Of a stretch of DNA of 64,000 bases, positions 36,401 to 49,131 are shown piece after piece. The notes under the pieces are model-generated. The model saw only the letters and a list, made by a program, of their open reading frames with translations, was not told the DNA's origin and made no database searches. Every line of letters begins with the position of its first letter. Position 1 is the stretch's first letter. The translations under genes were made by a program, and so were the position numbers. The stretch is from Hyaloperonospora brassicae (Eukaryota; Oomycota; Peronosporomycetes; Peronosporales; Peronosporaceae): NCBI GenBank assembly GCA_947650285.1, contig CANTFL010000604.1:1-64000 (forward strand). The letters run 5' to 3'.

Positions 36401-39400
36401 TTTCATCATGCTGTAGAAACAAGAGGAATGTTACCTTCATTGCATTAAGTTACAGCATCCAATATATGTAATCTAAATGTTTGCGGGTTTATTGTACATT
36501 TTTATCTGACATATAGATCCTGACGTGGTCATTACTAGTTTCGTCTGATCGTATTTTGAGTTTAAATTAAGGTAGATAATTACATATTTGTGCGTCTAGA
36601 TACAAAATTATAATTTTTCAATCACTCGCCGTTGTACCCCGGTAAATACATGTGATATATTTGTGACAACAGATATATGTATTAAAAAATGATTCGTATA
36701 ATACGCTGCTTCTAATTAAAAAAAACAGATGCCACAAATAATTTGAATTGCAATGTATATGAAAAGGCATTTTATATATATCACCCCCCCCCTTCGTCGT
36801 TTGCGAAGCCTTTTAAGGCGTCATGAGTTTTTTTTCTAAAACGTTCATTAGAAGTCATTTAGACATGCAATAAACTTTGAAACGTTTTATCTGAGTCAGT
36901 GAGTTTTTAATTGAATAATCATGAGGTTACTTTTGAATCATCATAATTGACGCTTAATGAGGTTTACAAGACTTGCAAAAAATTTCAATCTCTTGTTCGA
37001 TCTATTTTGGTAGTGAGGGATGAGTATAAGTTTTATATTGCGGCAAGACATGGAATCCTCGTACAGGATCTGTAAGAGTTGTTTTATTGAGTAAGGCTGA
37101 TGCTAGGAGAAACACACCACGCTATCTTTTCAAAACTGTTTTAAAGCACAACCAATTTCTAAAACAGTTGCATTATGATTGAATGACCCAAATTTTAAAT
37201 ATATGAAGGCCATGTAGACCATTGATATTTTTTGATCGTTTATTTACCCTTTTTTCGATGATCCAAATCTAAGACCACGTCATATTCCACCAGCCCAAAA
37301 TTTTCCATGATCATCTGATACAAATAGCGCTATACCGGGATTCAGATTAAGCTTACGCACTTTTTGATGCGTCCACACGAGTTTACTTACCAGCAGGTGT
37401 ACTCCATCATTCAATTTTAGACAGGCTGTTCAATTTTTCGCCCACGATAAAATCAAAGCGCGATTTTTTACTAGATGTATATATATACGTCAATCGCTTT
37501 GCCAAATATTAAACTTTCTATCGTAAGTTAACGTGAGCGTGATCAAAAAAAATTAAATTACAGCGTGCTTGGCGCGTTTCTAGTCCTGCCCACACGAAAG
37601 ATAGAAACAAACATTGTCAATAGAGAGGTAAGATCCAATCAACCTACTCAAGCTCGACATAGACATTCCTAGATTTATTTCACAGCACAAAAGAACAATA
37701 TTTCTACTTTATCTAAAGGTTCCAGGCGTCGACACCGGTGAAGACACCAGTGAATCCTTTTATAAAGTTTCGATACAATTGCATGAATGGGCTACTTCAA
37801 ATGAGTACCTGTACGAGAACAAGAAGTGACATTTCTTCCATTCCCCAAAGGTCCAGTATGATCAGCAGTACATACGTGTGACAGGTGAAAAAGGAAAAGG
37901 CTGGAATATCGATCATAAATTACGTCATTAGATAATCGAGACCAACTAAATGTACCTTATTTACCTTACTTCATTCAAAAATAGCTATATCAATAGGATT
38001 TTATGAAAACAAATTACAGTGGAGATGGTTTTGTATAAATACTCTGTACAACTAACATTGACCATCTAAGGTCGTTACTATATATCCTGATTGGTAAAAT
38101 ATAAACAGTCCAAAACTTCGCCGATCCTGAACTGTATATTTTCTTACATACAGTAGTTGTACATAGTCAAAAAGGCCTTTTTCGACTAATAATCAAGCGT
38201 AAATGTAAAAATGACGTTTATATTTTGTGCAAAATGCAGGTAGGTTTTTTCTATAAACTGTCGTAATTTAGCATCCCAATAGATTTTAGTAGCGGCGTTG
38301 ATGTAATGGTTAGGATTTGTCCCTCCCAGTATACTTTGTTTGCTGAACCAAATGCCTGTCATCATAAATTTGAACAAAGAGAGAGATATATTTATAAAAT
38401 ATAACTTCTTTATTCGGAAAGCTACAACGATTTAGACACGATCACATTTCTTGCATTGTAAAAAGACAACCGTATGATGTGAATTCTTTTGTTAGAAATG
38501 TATAAATATATATATTGAAGATTGATACAGAATCAATTTGTGGAGAAAATAATTTAAATTCGTCCAACTTATTTATTCTCTTCCCCATTAAAAACTCAAC
38601 ATGCATAGGGCTAATGTGAGCGGCGCAACATTTCCTATAAAGCTTAAAAAATAATTCGATAAGAACAACTTAGTATAGTAAGTTTAAATGCGTATTATAG
38701 TAGGCTTCCTTTGCGTCGTGTCTTTTGTAAAGGCACCAAAATTTGACGATTTTTATAAATGTAAAAGAAGTTTACCGACGGATTGATTTTGACTAGCGTG
38801 CGATGATATGTTGAAAGACCTACAACTCTGTTTACACAATGTGTAATAGCTGTGGCGTGACAGTTATACTACTTTGTAATATTTTTTATTTTAAAGAAAA
38901 AATAAAAAACTGGCGTAAGATATATGGGCATCATAAATAAGCGCATTAAGACGACTAAAGCGGGTTCGTTTTAATCCTGTACTCTGTAGATATAGTAAAT
39001 CTACGTGGTGTGAAAGAATTCGGAGCAGCTACATGCCATTTTTGCACGACAACTTTGCGAAGTTTGATATCAAGGGCGAGAAACTACTCAACTTGCCGCA
39101 GTACACGGGTCTTTTTTGACCAAGTTTATATACAAAATGTATATTGTGATGCATCAACAACAGGAGACTCAACATAACGAATAACGTACACCCCCGCTGA
39201 TCTCTCCACTCAGAACTTATATCTGAGGTGGGTTGCTTTGCGAGATTACTGCCAATAGGTACTCAAAGAGCGTATCAAGACATAATGAAAAAACCAAAGT
39301 ACACATAGGCAAATCTAAGCCCTCAGTAGAGTCTATTCGGCAATATATAGGAACGTATACACACATATACTATATAAAAAGTCTAGTGGAGACTCCATCT

Positions 39401-40629
39401 CTTATCCTATGCAGATGCGAAACGATTTCGGCATCTAATCTAGATAAAAGCACGCTTTGCTAGGTGCTTCTGTTCTAGACGAGCTAAATATTCTAATAGA
39501 CAACAAGAAACGGGCGGTGTCGCATTTATTGAAGAAAATAAGGTTCATAAAGCTTTGGAGAACGCGTAAGCGTCTCTATATCCTAAGGGGAGATAGAAGG
39601 ACTTGCAGAAATGATATGCGATAAATAATTTCGAATTTGTGAGTACATTCGAGCGTCCATCGCTTTAGGAAAGAGTCTTAATGTTGTGGATTGCATAAAA
39701 GCTTCGCAATACACGACTATATTTATATGATCGAAGCACATTAATGTACATGTAACTCCGTCATACTGCTCAAAAAATATTTAAAGACCATTTTCATGAC
39801 CATAACTGACGATTAACATGCAATCATAATTTATCTTTTAATTTAAAAAGGATAAAGTCGAGGTGTCGTGAACGAGTCAAGATGTGTGTTACTATGACAA
39901 CTCGTCGAACAATAGGCACTTCTGGCTGCTATTATACTGCGACTTATTGATTGTACACGGATGTCACAATGTTGAAAGCGAGCAAAAGAGATAAATGTAA
40001 ATTTTCAAGCATTGATTATCGAAGCCATTCAACTATTAACAATGCATCGTTCCACAAAATGGATCTACATTACTAACAAGTTGTCGGACGTCAATTACAC
40101 AAAATGCTACGTCTCTGCTCTTTGTCTTGTAAACGCATATGGAAAAGTAGTTCGCTGTATTTTCTCGCGGTTAGTGTTGCAAAGCTCTTGCTGATTTATC
40201 AAATCTCGGATAAGACGACACCAATTACTTGTGACATCACATTTTGCTCTTACACATACAACTGAATGTATGAAGTCATTTGTGTTGTGTGTCTCGGTCG
40301 CGTATTATAGACGAATTCAAATACCGATCGATGATGCAATGCTATAAAACCATTCCATTTATTTTGTTTTACTACGATGATATCGATGCTCAAGCAGACG
40401 TATTCGCGCGTATAATTTGCAGAAACGTTTCGTTAATACCACCTTTTTTAACGTAAAGCCACATAAAGCTCGAATATTATCAAAAGCAATCAATATTCTA
40501 TACATAACTTAAATTCAAAATATTAAGTATTCACTCATCTCCGCTTTTAAGTGGCTCAGGAAGTAGTGACAATAAGCTGTTTTGTTGATAGATCATGGCC
40601 TTCGGATACTAATCCATTTTTGCGATCTG
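27441..40629. other. Gene-free AT-rich DNA, right part of the desert
   Basis: About 13 kb of AT-rich sequence with no frame above about 100 codons. A small more balanced patch at 33540-33960 contains a 96-codon minus frame with an ATG pair and Cys/Lys-rich end, which I could not support as a gene. Confidence 0.55.
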
Positions 40630-40744
40630 TAGCTCAGTAGGTTTTGTATGGCACTATCAACCCAGATTATACTGTTTTAATACAGGTGAGGAGCCCAGAA
40701 TCGAAAGCTATACCTTTCATTATATGTGTTTAGGGTTCGATTGC
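40630..40744 (+). other. Pol III box A / box B-like pair, possible tRNA-derived relic
   Basis: TAGCTCAGTAGG (40630-40641) fits the box A consensus of tRNA genes, and GGTTCGATTGC (40734-40744) is one base from box B. They are about 93 bp apart, too far for an ordinary tRNA, and no cloverleaf forms. A tRNA-derived SINE head or chance are both possible. Confidence 0.25.
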
Positions 40745-40836
40745 AATTAACTGTCAGGTAACGAAGTCTTCCACTTTTAAATACGCAAGTTTTAGGGGTT
40801 TAGTACCATGCAACAAGTACACACGCTCGACTAGAC

Positions 40837-40902
40837 TAACACAAATGCGCGACGTATCAATTAGAAATGCGCGACTAGACGATTAGATATGCGCGATATG
40901 TC
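40837..40902 (+). repeat. Three diverged copies of a 22-bp tandem unit
   Basis: Copies around AAATGCGCGAC: the core occurs near 40843, 40865 and (as ATATGCGCGAT) 40887, each preceded by a TTAG/TAAC-like word. Period 22 bp. Confidence 0.7.
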
Positions 40903-41485
40903 GATAAATAATGTAGGGGCAGAAAGAATCAATCAGGCTTTGAGTAGCATATAAGTTTATGACCAAAGGACCGGAACTCGTTCACCTTGCATAAAGCCAA
41001 ACTCAGTACTCTAAATTATAAAAATATTTCCAGAGTCTTTAACCCTAGTTCCCTCTTTGTCCACTAAAACTTATCCTTTTCCGTAGTCAGCGGAATCGAA
41101 CACGATCAATTATAAAAATATTTTATAACTTTCGACCACATAATTGATTCGATATCATCTGTGGTTTATTAGGCATTAATACGTGCATCGCTAATTTTGC
41201 GTTTAACCGAAAAAACTATTTAATTAATTTATAAGCTTTTACAAACCTGTGCCAGCCATGCATATCTTTAAAAGGATTCTCATCTTGAGCACCTATACAA
41301 GGTAAGTTACCACGTCATGATTCCAATCGCGGCAAAATACCACACGTATTGGACGGTAGCCATGGGTCATTTGCAGTGACAAAGGTACACGGAAACGGCA
41401 CCGTCACGCTCGATTGTGAAGCCATAACGCAACACGTGAATATCCGGCGACTATTCCTCTGCTAGCCGGTAAGTTGCATGGGGTG

Positions 41486-42122
41486 AGTGACATGCGCTTA
41501 TGGTAACGCTGGCTTTGTACTAACTTCCCGTTAAAAGGGATGACGTCGGATGTCCATTTAATGAGGTTAGTGCTGCAACTCGCAGTCAACGGGCAACGCA
41601 AATTCCATATTCCGACCATGAAATGGATGACCGGTCCCGGACAGGTGAAGGCGTAGCAAGAACAGAAAACAAAAATCAATCTCACTTCTCATCATTCCAA
41701 GTTATAACATAGCAATCTTGCTGCTAGCTAAGGGCCTTTCTTCTTCATATTCCCTCTGCGAGCCAAGCGGTGTCACTGTGCGAATTCTCAAAAGCAATTG
41801 AGGAGACAATAACTAAAGAAGTCAAAGCCGTGAAATCGCTTTGCTCGCAGAGGGGTCATAAAGAAGAACGGAACTTAGCTAGTAGAAAGATCGCTATGTT
41901 ATCACTTGGAAATATGAAAAGGTTGGATTGATGTTTCTTATATGCCTTTGCTACGCCTTCACATGTCTGGGACCGGTCATCCGATCATGGTCGGAATCCG
42001 GGATCTGCGTTTCCCGTTGCCTGCGAGTTGCAGCACGAACCTACTTTAATGGTCAACCGACTTCATCCCGTTAAACAGGAAGTTTAATCCAAAGCAATCA
42101 TTATTATAAGCTCATGTCACAT
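41486..42122. repeat. About 640-bp foldback (long inverted repeat) element
   Basis: The left half (about 41486-41790) reads as the diverged reverse complement of the right half (about 41820-42122). Matching blocks: GTGACATG at the outer edge, AACTTCC...AACGGGATG, GTGCTGCAACTCGCA / TGCGAGTTGCAGCAC, GGACCGGTCAT / GATGACCGGTCC, CCTTCAC / GTGAAGG and CCTCTGCGAG / CTCGCAGAGG near the centre. The unpaired loop is about 40 bp. No coding capacity; it would transcribe into a hairpin RNA. A foldback transposon or inverted-duplicated MITE is the likeliest class. Arms are clearly diverged, so it is old. Confidence 0.85.
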
Positions 42123-43969
42123 GCGTAGCATCGAATTGTTGAACAGGGCTGAAAGGCTCATCTTGATGGATTGCTTACACAGGTTAGTGACAGTTCGGTA
42201 TAGCTTTGAAATTTACTCAGATCAAGGGATCCACGCAGAGGCACAATGGAGTAAAGCTATATCGCAACTTCGTAGATCGACCAATCCTCATGAAATTGAA
42301 TTTCTAAACAAAAATTTATGGACTCATCTATGGGTACTAAATTTGTAAAGATCATTTTGAAACGAGTGCTAGCAAAAGATTATGCTATATATTCATCTGC
42401 TGTTTCAGCTCTACAAATTTAAAATACCTGCAATCAAATTTACACTTAACGTGAGAATGTTGTACGACAAATTTCTCACGTCAAGCACAACATTTATTTG
42501 TATTTTTTACTACAGCGAAGTCGTAGATCAATGCTTTAGCTCAATCAAATATGTTAATTCTGGATTATGTATATTGGCATTTACTTTGTTATATGTATCT
42601 ATAGCTACCCGCACAGATTTTTATTTATCTTTGATCTTGTTCATCGTACGAACAGCCATTTTGCAAGTAAGCCATATCATACACCCTAATCGATTATATT
42701 TACCATTTATGTTCTTCATGTCTGTCATATATTTTTTATTTGTAAAATGACAGCATAAATATCATAATACAATTTCGACAGCTAATTCATGGCATGAATC
42801 TGGAAGTTAAAGTTATTCCAACATCGAACTGTTTTATAAACTTCAAAAAAAACTTTAGATTTCATACTGTCTATCGTCTTCGTACATTGATTTATCAATA
42901 TAAATATTCTAAGTGACATGGATTTACCCATCACACGGTAGAATATCGTCTGTTTCTCTACGAATGGACACCGTGCTTATTAAACTTGACGTGGTCCCTT
43001 TTCCGATTATATTCGACCAGTTGTGTATCACACCTTATAATCAAATAGAATAGAAATTGACATGTCGTTTGTCGACTAAGGTGTGAAACGGGATGAAAGA
43101 AACATACTTACGATTATAATTAGCATTATGTGACTTTCTGATTAGACAAAGTACATATGTCAAGAGGTTTATGCACCCTTCTGTTGTTCGTACAGTAATC
43201 CGCTTTAGTCACACTGACCCTACAATTAGACATTTTCTGGTGAGCTCTCGAGGCTGCGCAAAAAATCAATACCTCAGTCCCGGTTTATGTCTGGTGGTAA
43301 ATGAGTCACCCTGTACAGTATATATGAATCAAAGGTCGAAGAATTCCATGCATAATCGTAAAGTTTAACGTTTAGATCAATTCTCTACACTATAACTCAA
43401 CCTTATGCTAATAGGATTTCCTGCTTGTAACGTTATATGCACCTATGGCTCTGGACATACACTTTCGATTCGTCCCGTTAAACGACAAAACACATACTTA
43501 CCTTAATCGTTTTTTACCAGACATAGGCAAAATATACTACCACACGTTTTGCTCGTCCAATACTTTCCAAAGATGGACAAATGTACCATTAATACCATCC
43601 GCATTATCATGCTAGACACTACAATTTGTTTCTAGTCTTTGATATATTGGTGGAACTCGTCACGTGTCATTGACCTTAATATATATTGATATAAACATTA
43701 TCGTAGATCAGAATATACATTAATATGACCTGGACAAGAGCGGTTAAAAGGAGTATTACCTTCTACAGTAAAATGTAAGGCTGCTCCACTTAAATTTAGA
43801 CTTATGGATTTAGGCCAGATTATAGCCGACTTACTGTTCACGGCCAATAAGCGGTAGTGTCCAATCAAATGCTAGAACTGACAACTCTGAGCTATCTGAT
43901 TGGCCTAATGAACGAATTTGTTTGTTTATGGCCGCCTACACGCGTCAAACGCAGGTTGATCACTTACTG
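42123..43969. other. No supported gene
   Basis: AT-rich. The frames at 42121-42348 and 42382-42750 start with ATG, but the second is a hydrophobic, AT-driven composition (Ile/Tyr/Phe) with no domain; I do not call them. Confidence 0.45.
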
Positions 43970-45268
43970 CAAGGACGCACGACGAAGAAGAGAAAGGTGT
44001 ATAGCCAGCACGATCTTGATTATGCTTTCAGTGTTCGTGAACGTAGTATGTCGTGACACCGTTCGAGAGTCAATTCTTACAATCCCAAAAAGATTGATCC
44101 GCCTCCGCTCTACCCAGCAGCGCTATAGTGAGAAAAGAAGAAGGCTTTGACCACCGCCCGTTTTTGCGCAAAATATAGAAGACGACCTCTGGACGTGGAT
44201 CGTAGAGATGCAGCGAGAGGGTCTACCGGTTACGCGTCAGATATATTTAACGCAGCGAATAGGGCGCATCGCGTGCTTTACAGTACCGCGCGATCGGCTG
44301 GCCTCCTGGGCGACGAAAAGGCTAATCGATTTTTTTCGGTCACCCCAAGCTTTTACCTAGAGTCTGTCATGTAATTCCTCGCGCCCGCACCAAGTCGGTC
44401 AAAAGCACCTCGATCATCTTCTGAATCAGCTGATTAATTAGGTGATGGAGCGCAACTTAACCAACGACCGTGTTTGTTTTATGGACATGTCGGAATTTTG
44501 TCAGAAATCGAGGTCAAGGAAAGTCGTCGCTGTGCGTGGGTCGATGGACGTTTGTACAAAGTGCATCGAAATCAGCTTCCATTTGACCCTAGTCGCCTGT
44601 GCTAATGCCTCCAGATTGTGTCTACCGCCCCTCTTCTTGACGCCAAACTATCGTTTAAATCGTGCCATCCTGTGTGAGTGCTCCGTCATTGGAGCTACAC
44701 TTGCCGTCGCTCTTGAAGCATTCATGAATGATATATCTTTATCACGTACTTGGAGCGCTTTGCAGCAAGCATTCGAAAGCAGCTTCTTTCGAGCACCACT
44801 ACTCATCTACGACGTGGTGTGCAAGTCATTATAGCAAGAAAATCATAAAGAAGGCGATCGAGACGGAGATTCTTCTACTTCTACTTCTTCTTCCTCCGGA
44901 CTCCACACACATCTTGTAGTCCTTAGATGTATTTGTCCTTAACCCCTGAAGACCAGCCTGCGCAGCTCCATGGAACGTTTCATGATCGATAAAGATGTGT
45001 CGAGCTTGACGAAGAAACAGGCGATTTTATTATCATCGAGCGCGTGTCATATTAGTGTGCTTGCTAATCCAGATAATGTCATTTCCGGCTTTGCCAGAAC
45101 TGGCCTTTGGACAATCTCACCACCCAAAATGCGTGCACGTATAGAATTATACGCCGATAGATGTTTCAAGAATGGAAGTGTTACAAGCATTCCAGTAGGG
45201 CTCACAGTACAACAAGAGACCCGTACGCAGTACGTTTCCTTCCCAAGCGGTCAACAAAATACAAAGTA
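43970..45268 (+). pseudogene. pogo-like (Tc1/mariner superfamily) DDE transposase, decayed
   Basis: The pieces follow the order of a pogo/CENP-B-type transposase but are scattered over frames. A psq-like HTH remnant (KKRKVYSQHDLDYAF, about 43985), a Tc5/CENP-B HTH remnant (IEDDLWTWIVEMQREGLPVT, about 44150-44230), then the DDE_1 catalytic core in the frame ending at 44834: FMDMSEF (first Asp), RKVVAVRGS, FHLTLVACANASRLCLPPLF, LLIYDV (second Asp). Another frame supplies CASHYSKKIIKKAIE and LPPDSTHIL, stopped by TAG at 44917-44919 just before SLDVFV (third Asp). The end, NVISGFARTGLWTISPPKM, is at 45075-45131. At least two frameshifts and several stops; dead. I found no TIRs. Confidence 0.8.
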
Positions 45269-48134
45269 AAGAGCAAGTCAGTCAAATATGCTTGATCAAA
45301 TCATGATATGAACACATGTGCAACAGATCGAGTAATACTGTCGGGGTTTGCATTAAATTTGTAATGCGATAAACTGACTCATTCGTAAAAATTCAGTATC
45401 TCGTCTTTTTGCTTTGTTCCGTAACTTCCTTATTCTTAAAAATTAAGAATTATGATTCGCTGCAACAGGTGGCCACAATTTTTCGATTTCTTTTAAGCTG
45501 TTTAAAAACAATATAAATAAAAAACGAACTCAGCATTTGATATTAGCTAAGGTATACGAATTTTTGCCATGAACAGGTCGCATACCTTAGACTTTAAATC
45601 TAGACAACTTCACCCATTAACTCAGCTGGACGCGCATAATATGTGGTGAGCAAAAACCCTACCAGGTAAAAAGTAGTCTGAAATTATAAAGGAATGATAA
45701 TAAAGATAATTAAATATAGATAATTCTGTGATATACAGTTCTACACTTCCTCTCACAATTATATTCCTATAATCTGCACTCTTCTTAGATCTTCGTCAGC
45801 GATCACGTGTAATTGACATTAGAACCAGGAATTCTTTTAATGAAAGACATAGTAGGATCTGTCAGTAATTTGAGTGGATCGTATCCCGTTACAATTTCTT
45901 AACTTGCACACAATAGAGCGAACAATACAAAGCGTGTGATAAGTGTGGTCTAGAAATTATGCTTACCTTGCTATTAGTCCAATGTCGCTTCATTTAATCC
46001 CGTTAAAGCAATTAGTTGGTAAATGTGTTATCTATAGCGATTTATAAGCCATCATATACTCACGAGCGCATGCGTTGTTGGATGTTCATGCATATCTAAT
46101 TTACAATGATCAAAATGAGAAAAAATTAGAAATTTAAATTTTTCGCATCGGCGATGATCCGAAGTGCTAACATGATGCCGTCATGATTGATCGATGTATA
46201 TAAACAAGAAGTCTTCATCGGTAGCCTCTAACTGATCGATATGATGTCACAAGATATGCAGCCTCTAACCGAAGGATATGATGTCATGAAAATATGTGCA
46301 TTAGTATCATTAGCCTCTAAACGAAGGATATGATGTCATAACAAAATGCGCATACGTAGGCTATGTAACATAAACGTAATCTTGATAGTGTTTAACAGGA
46401 AAGTTCATGCAAGCATTAATAGAAAATTTTAATTAAAGTCGATGGCACCCGAAGATATTTTTGCGATAGTACATTGTTAATTGCATCTTGTTGAATAACT
46501 ATAAGCCTGATCATTATATAAAATGGCTGCCGAAATAAATGTGATACCTTCTTTCATTTGATGTCATTCTTAAGGGAGAAATTATTTAGTATATTCAAAA
46601 TATTCATTTCCATTCGTGAATCTTTGAGGTAAGTGCATGACCCTGAGACGTATCACGAAGATCCATAGATGGAGTAAAGATGTAATTATAGTTTAACGCG
46701 GTACTAAGCTTGAACATACGTGATGTTAGATCTATACATGTTCCATGAATTCAAATGTCCTTTCGGGTAAAATGAAGCAAATATATTATCACCGATCCTT
46801 TTTTATCGGTATTTTATCTAGTAAGCAGATTGATTACCTTCCACGGGTCAAAAAATATGTTCGATTTGTTAAACGACTATTTTTGAACACTCAGTTAGCG
46901 CGAATGTCATTCTTCAAAGCTCGTTTGATGACATCATATTTTCAAGCTGATAAGCCGCGCGATATAAGCTAATTCTATACCACAAAACATGCTGATGATC
47001 AATTATAGTATACCTCATAGATAGTTATTTGATTTTCTTACGCATTTTATTTATATTCACATTGCGATATAAATAAGTGTAAATGTCATGTTTGTGGATT
47101 CACCCTTTTACAATATGACCACATTCTACAATTTAACGAAGGCAAACAAAAATCAAAATTGTGAAGCACATGCAGAAACGCACTAATTATCTAGCATGGG
47201 GGTCACGCAAATAGCTTTCAACGGACAAAACCATCACATTAAACTGGATATTTACGAGCAATAGTGACAGGATATAAATGGGGTTCGGCCGGAAAAATAA
47301 CGCGTGATTATTTACGGATTATTCGCAAAAGATTGGCGCATGCTTTATGGCTACAGCATAGAAAGAGTAAGATGCACGCATATATACCCATACCCGTAAC
47401 GTCTCTGAATCCATGATGTGGACGCAATTTCGTTGTAGCGGATAAGTACATAGATCTACGAATCCTATGCTTTCATATCTATTTACATAACCCTAGTTGA
47501 TAAATATAGATATCGCGTATTTTGAAGCGTATTTGTCAAGTTTTGTGAATGATGTTACCAAAAGGAGAAGTTCGACCACAGCACTCATCTCAATCTTAAG
47601 GAACAATCGAGGATTCCACACATCGATAAATCGATTAATATACGTTTATCCTGTGATAAGGTAAGCGTGCAAAGACACAATACAAATCGTTACATGAGAA
47701 ACGTCTTCGATATACTCCGGCTTGTTGGGTCAACAAATTTTGCTGATGACCGCGCAAAAAATGTTCATTTTATCGAAGGGTAGGTTAGCTATTTATATTT
47801 TAGCAAAAATCGCTGATCGATAGAACAATACCAACCGAACAAATCAGGGTTTGAAAAAGATTCACTTTTATTAAAAAATGATACTAAGTCCAGAACAATA
47901 TACCGTATTAAACTACTTTTCTTTGAAATTTAAATAAAAACAATCGAGCTTTAAATGTTCTTGAAGACGCATTTAAACGAATGAAATGCATTCGCTTATT
48001 GCAAATATTAAAAAATAGATTATGGGACATAATCACGATAATATTTAGACACCAGTCATTTAGACCCAAAAGTGATATATTTAACTGAAAATAGTGCTAT
48101 ATATAAAAATATGCAAAAACAAATAAAAAATGCT
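45269..48134. other. AT-rich spacer without a gene
   Basis: No frame above about 75 codons and no domain. The only structure seen is the three-copy repeat near 46.3 kb. Confidence 0.5.
46223..46345 (+). repeat. Three-copy tandem repeat, 38- and 51-bp spacing
   Basis: The unit GCCTCTAA.CGAAGGATATG followed by ATGTCAT occurs at 46223, 46261 and 46312; the first copy reads ACTGATCGATATGATGTCAC. Spacing differs, so extra bases (CATTAGTATCATTA) were gained in the second unit. Confidence 0.85.
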
Positions 48135-49131
48135 GAGAAATTACATAGAATAGGACACTCTTAGTCAAAAATTTGTAGAATAGGACACTTTTTGTTATCC
48201 ACAGGATAGAACACTTTTTTCACCAGCTATAAGAGGAATACAAGACGGCGAATGAACTAAGCGCGCGCAGCCTTTCTGCGTAACGAAGCAATTTGGCGAT
48301 GACTCTTCAAACACGAGCTGGTGTTCCTCTTGCTGCACTTCAAGCTGGAAAGCGTCCTGCTGCTCAGCTCGGTGCAGTTTCTACCACCAGGTACGTCTCG
48401 CATTGTTTAACTGAAAACGAGGAGCTGTTTGAGGAAATTCAATCCTTATCGGAGATCGACTGACGGAAATTTACGGTACCCTATTTATGCGTGACCAGGG
48501 TGGCACGTTGTTGTTTTATAACGCACCAGAGGTCTCGGACTACAAGAAAGATTGATGACACTGGCAGAAGCGCAAAGATAAGAGTGGGCGGGAGCGGCGA
48601 TGGTTCTTGAGTGGTCCTGCCACGTGCTTGGTGACTGTTATGTCATGCTGACGCCCGACCTGATGTGTCAAAATGGCAGGTTCGTGAGGACCGAGAAATC
48701 TGGTGATCAGTCGAGAGGCTATCATCTTGGGAAGTTATGTGCATTCTGCAGAGATTTCCGTAAGTTGGTGTGTTTTTTTGCAGTACGATTGGAGGGGTTA
48801 TATGGACGACTTTTAAAGATACTGTTTTGCTGTTTCTAATAAGGATAGTCCTTTTAAAGCTGGCACGTCGGGAGTGATGGTAGGTAGCATGACGGTTGGT
48901 TGAGGATCCTGTAAAAGAAGCAGGTTTTGAGCGATGGGCAGAGTGATCTAGAGGGATGATGTATCGGAGATGATCTTTTGAGACTACGAGGGGGAACTTA
49001 AGGGGACTTCCTTGCGTCGCTCGCGAGGCTCAGACCAAAAGGACTAAATAGTGTCATATCTTGTGAATAAATAAAAAGTGTCCAATTCTACGAATTTCCG
49101 ATAAAAAGTGTACTTTTCTATGTAATTTCTC
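48135..49131. mobile_element. About 1-kb TIR element with ORF remnants
   Basis: Left end GAGAAATTACATAGAA (48135-48150) is inverted at the right as TTCTATGTAATTTCTC (49116-49131). Homology continues inward about 80-90 bp, with repeated TAGAATAGGACACTTTTT-like units (48145, 48177, 48204 on the left; their complements on the right). Both outer flanks contain AAAAAAT, a possible target duplication of about 7 bp, though poly(A) makes this weak. The interior is GC-richer than the flanks and holds a 54-codon ATG frame at 48299 and broken frames; no transposase motif is recognised. Confidence 0.7.
48299..48463 (+). CDS. 54-aa hypothetical ORF inside the TIR element
   Basis: ATG to TGA. Begins MTLQTRAGVPLAALQAGKRP and ends in an acidic ENEELFEEIQSLSEID. 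The Arg/Ala-rich then Glu-rich layout is peptide-like rather than AT-driven. It could be the N-terminus of the element's original protein, cut by the stop. No homology recognised. Confidence 0.3.
   Translation: MTLQTRAGVPLAALQAGKRPAAQLGAVSTTRYVSHCLTENEELFEEIQSLSEID

Noticed and set aside
36783..36793. Poly-C run considered as a polypurine tract on minus
   Set aside because: No LTR end or element sequence beside it.
42382..42750. 122-codon hydrophobic ORF
   Set aside because: Composition is what AT-rich DNA yields by chance (Ile, Phe, Tyr, Leu); no regular membrane-segment layout or homologue in mind.
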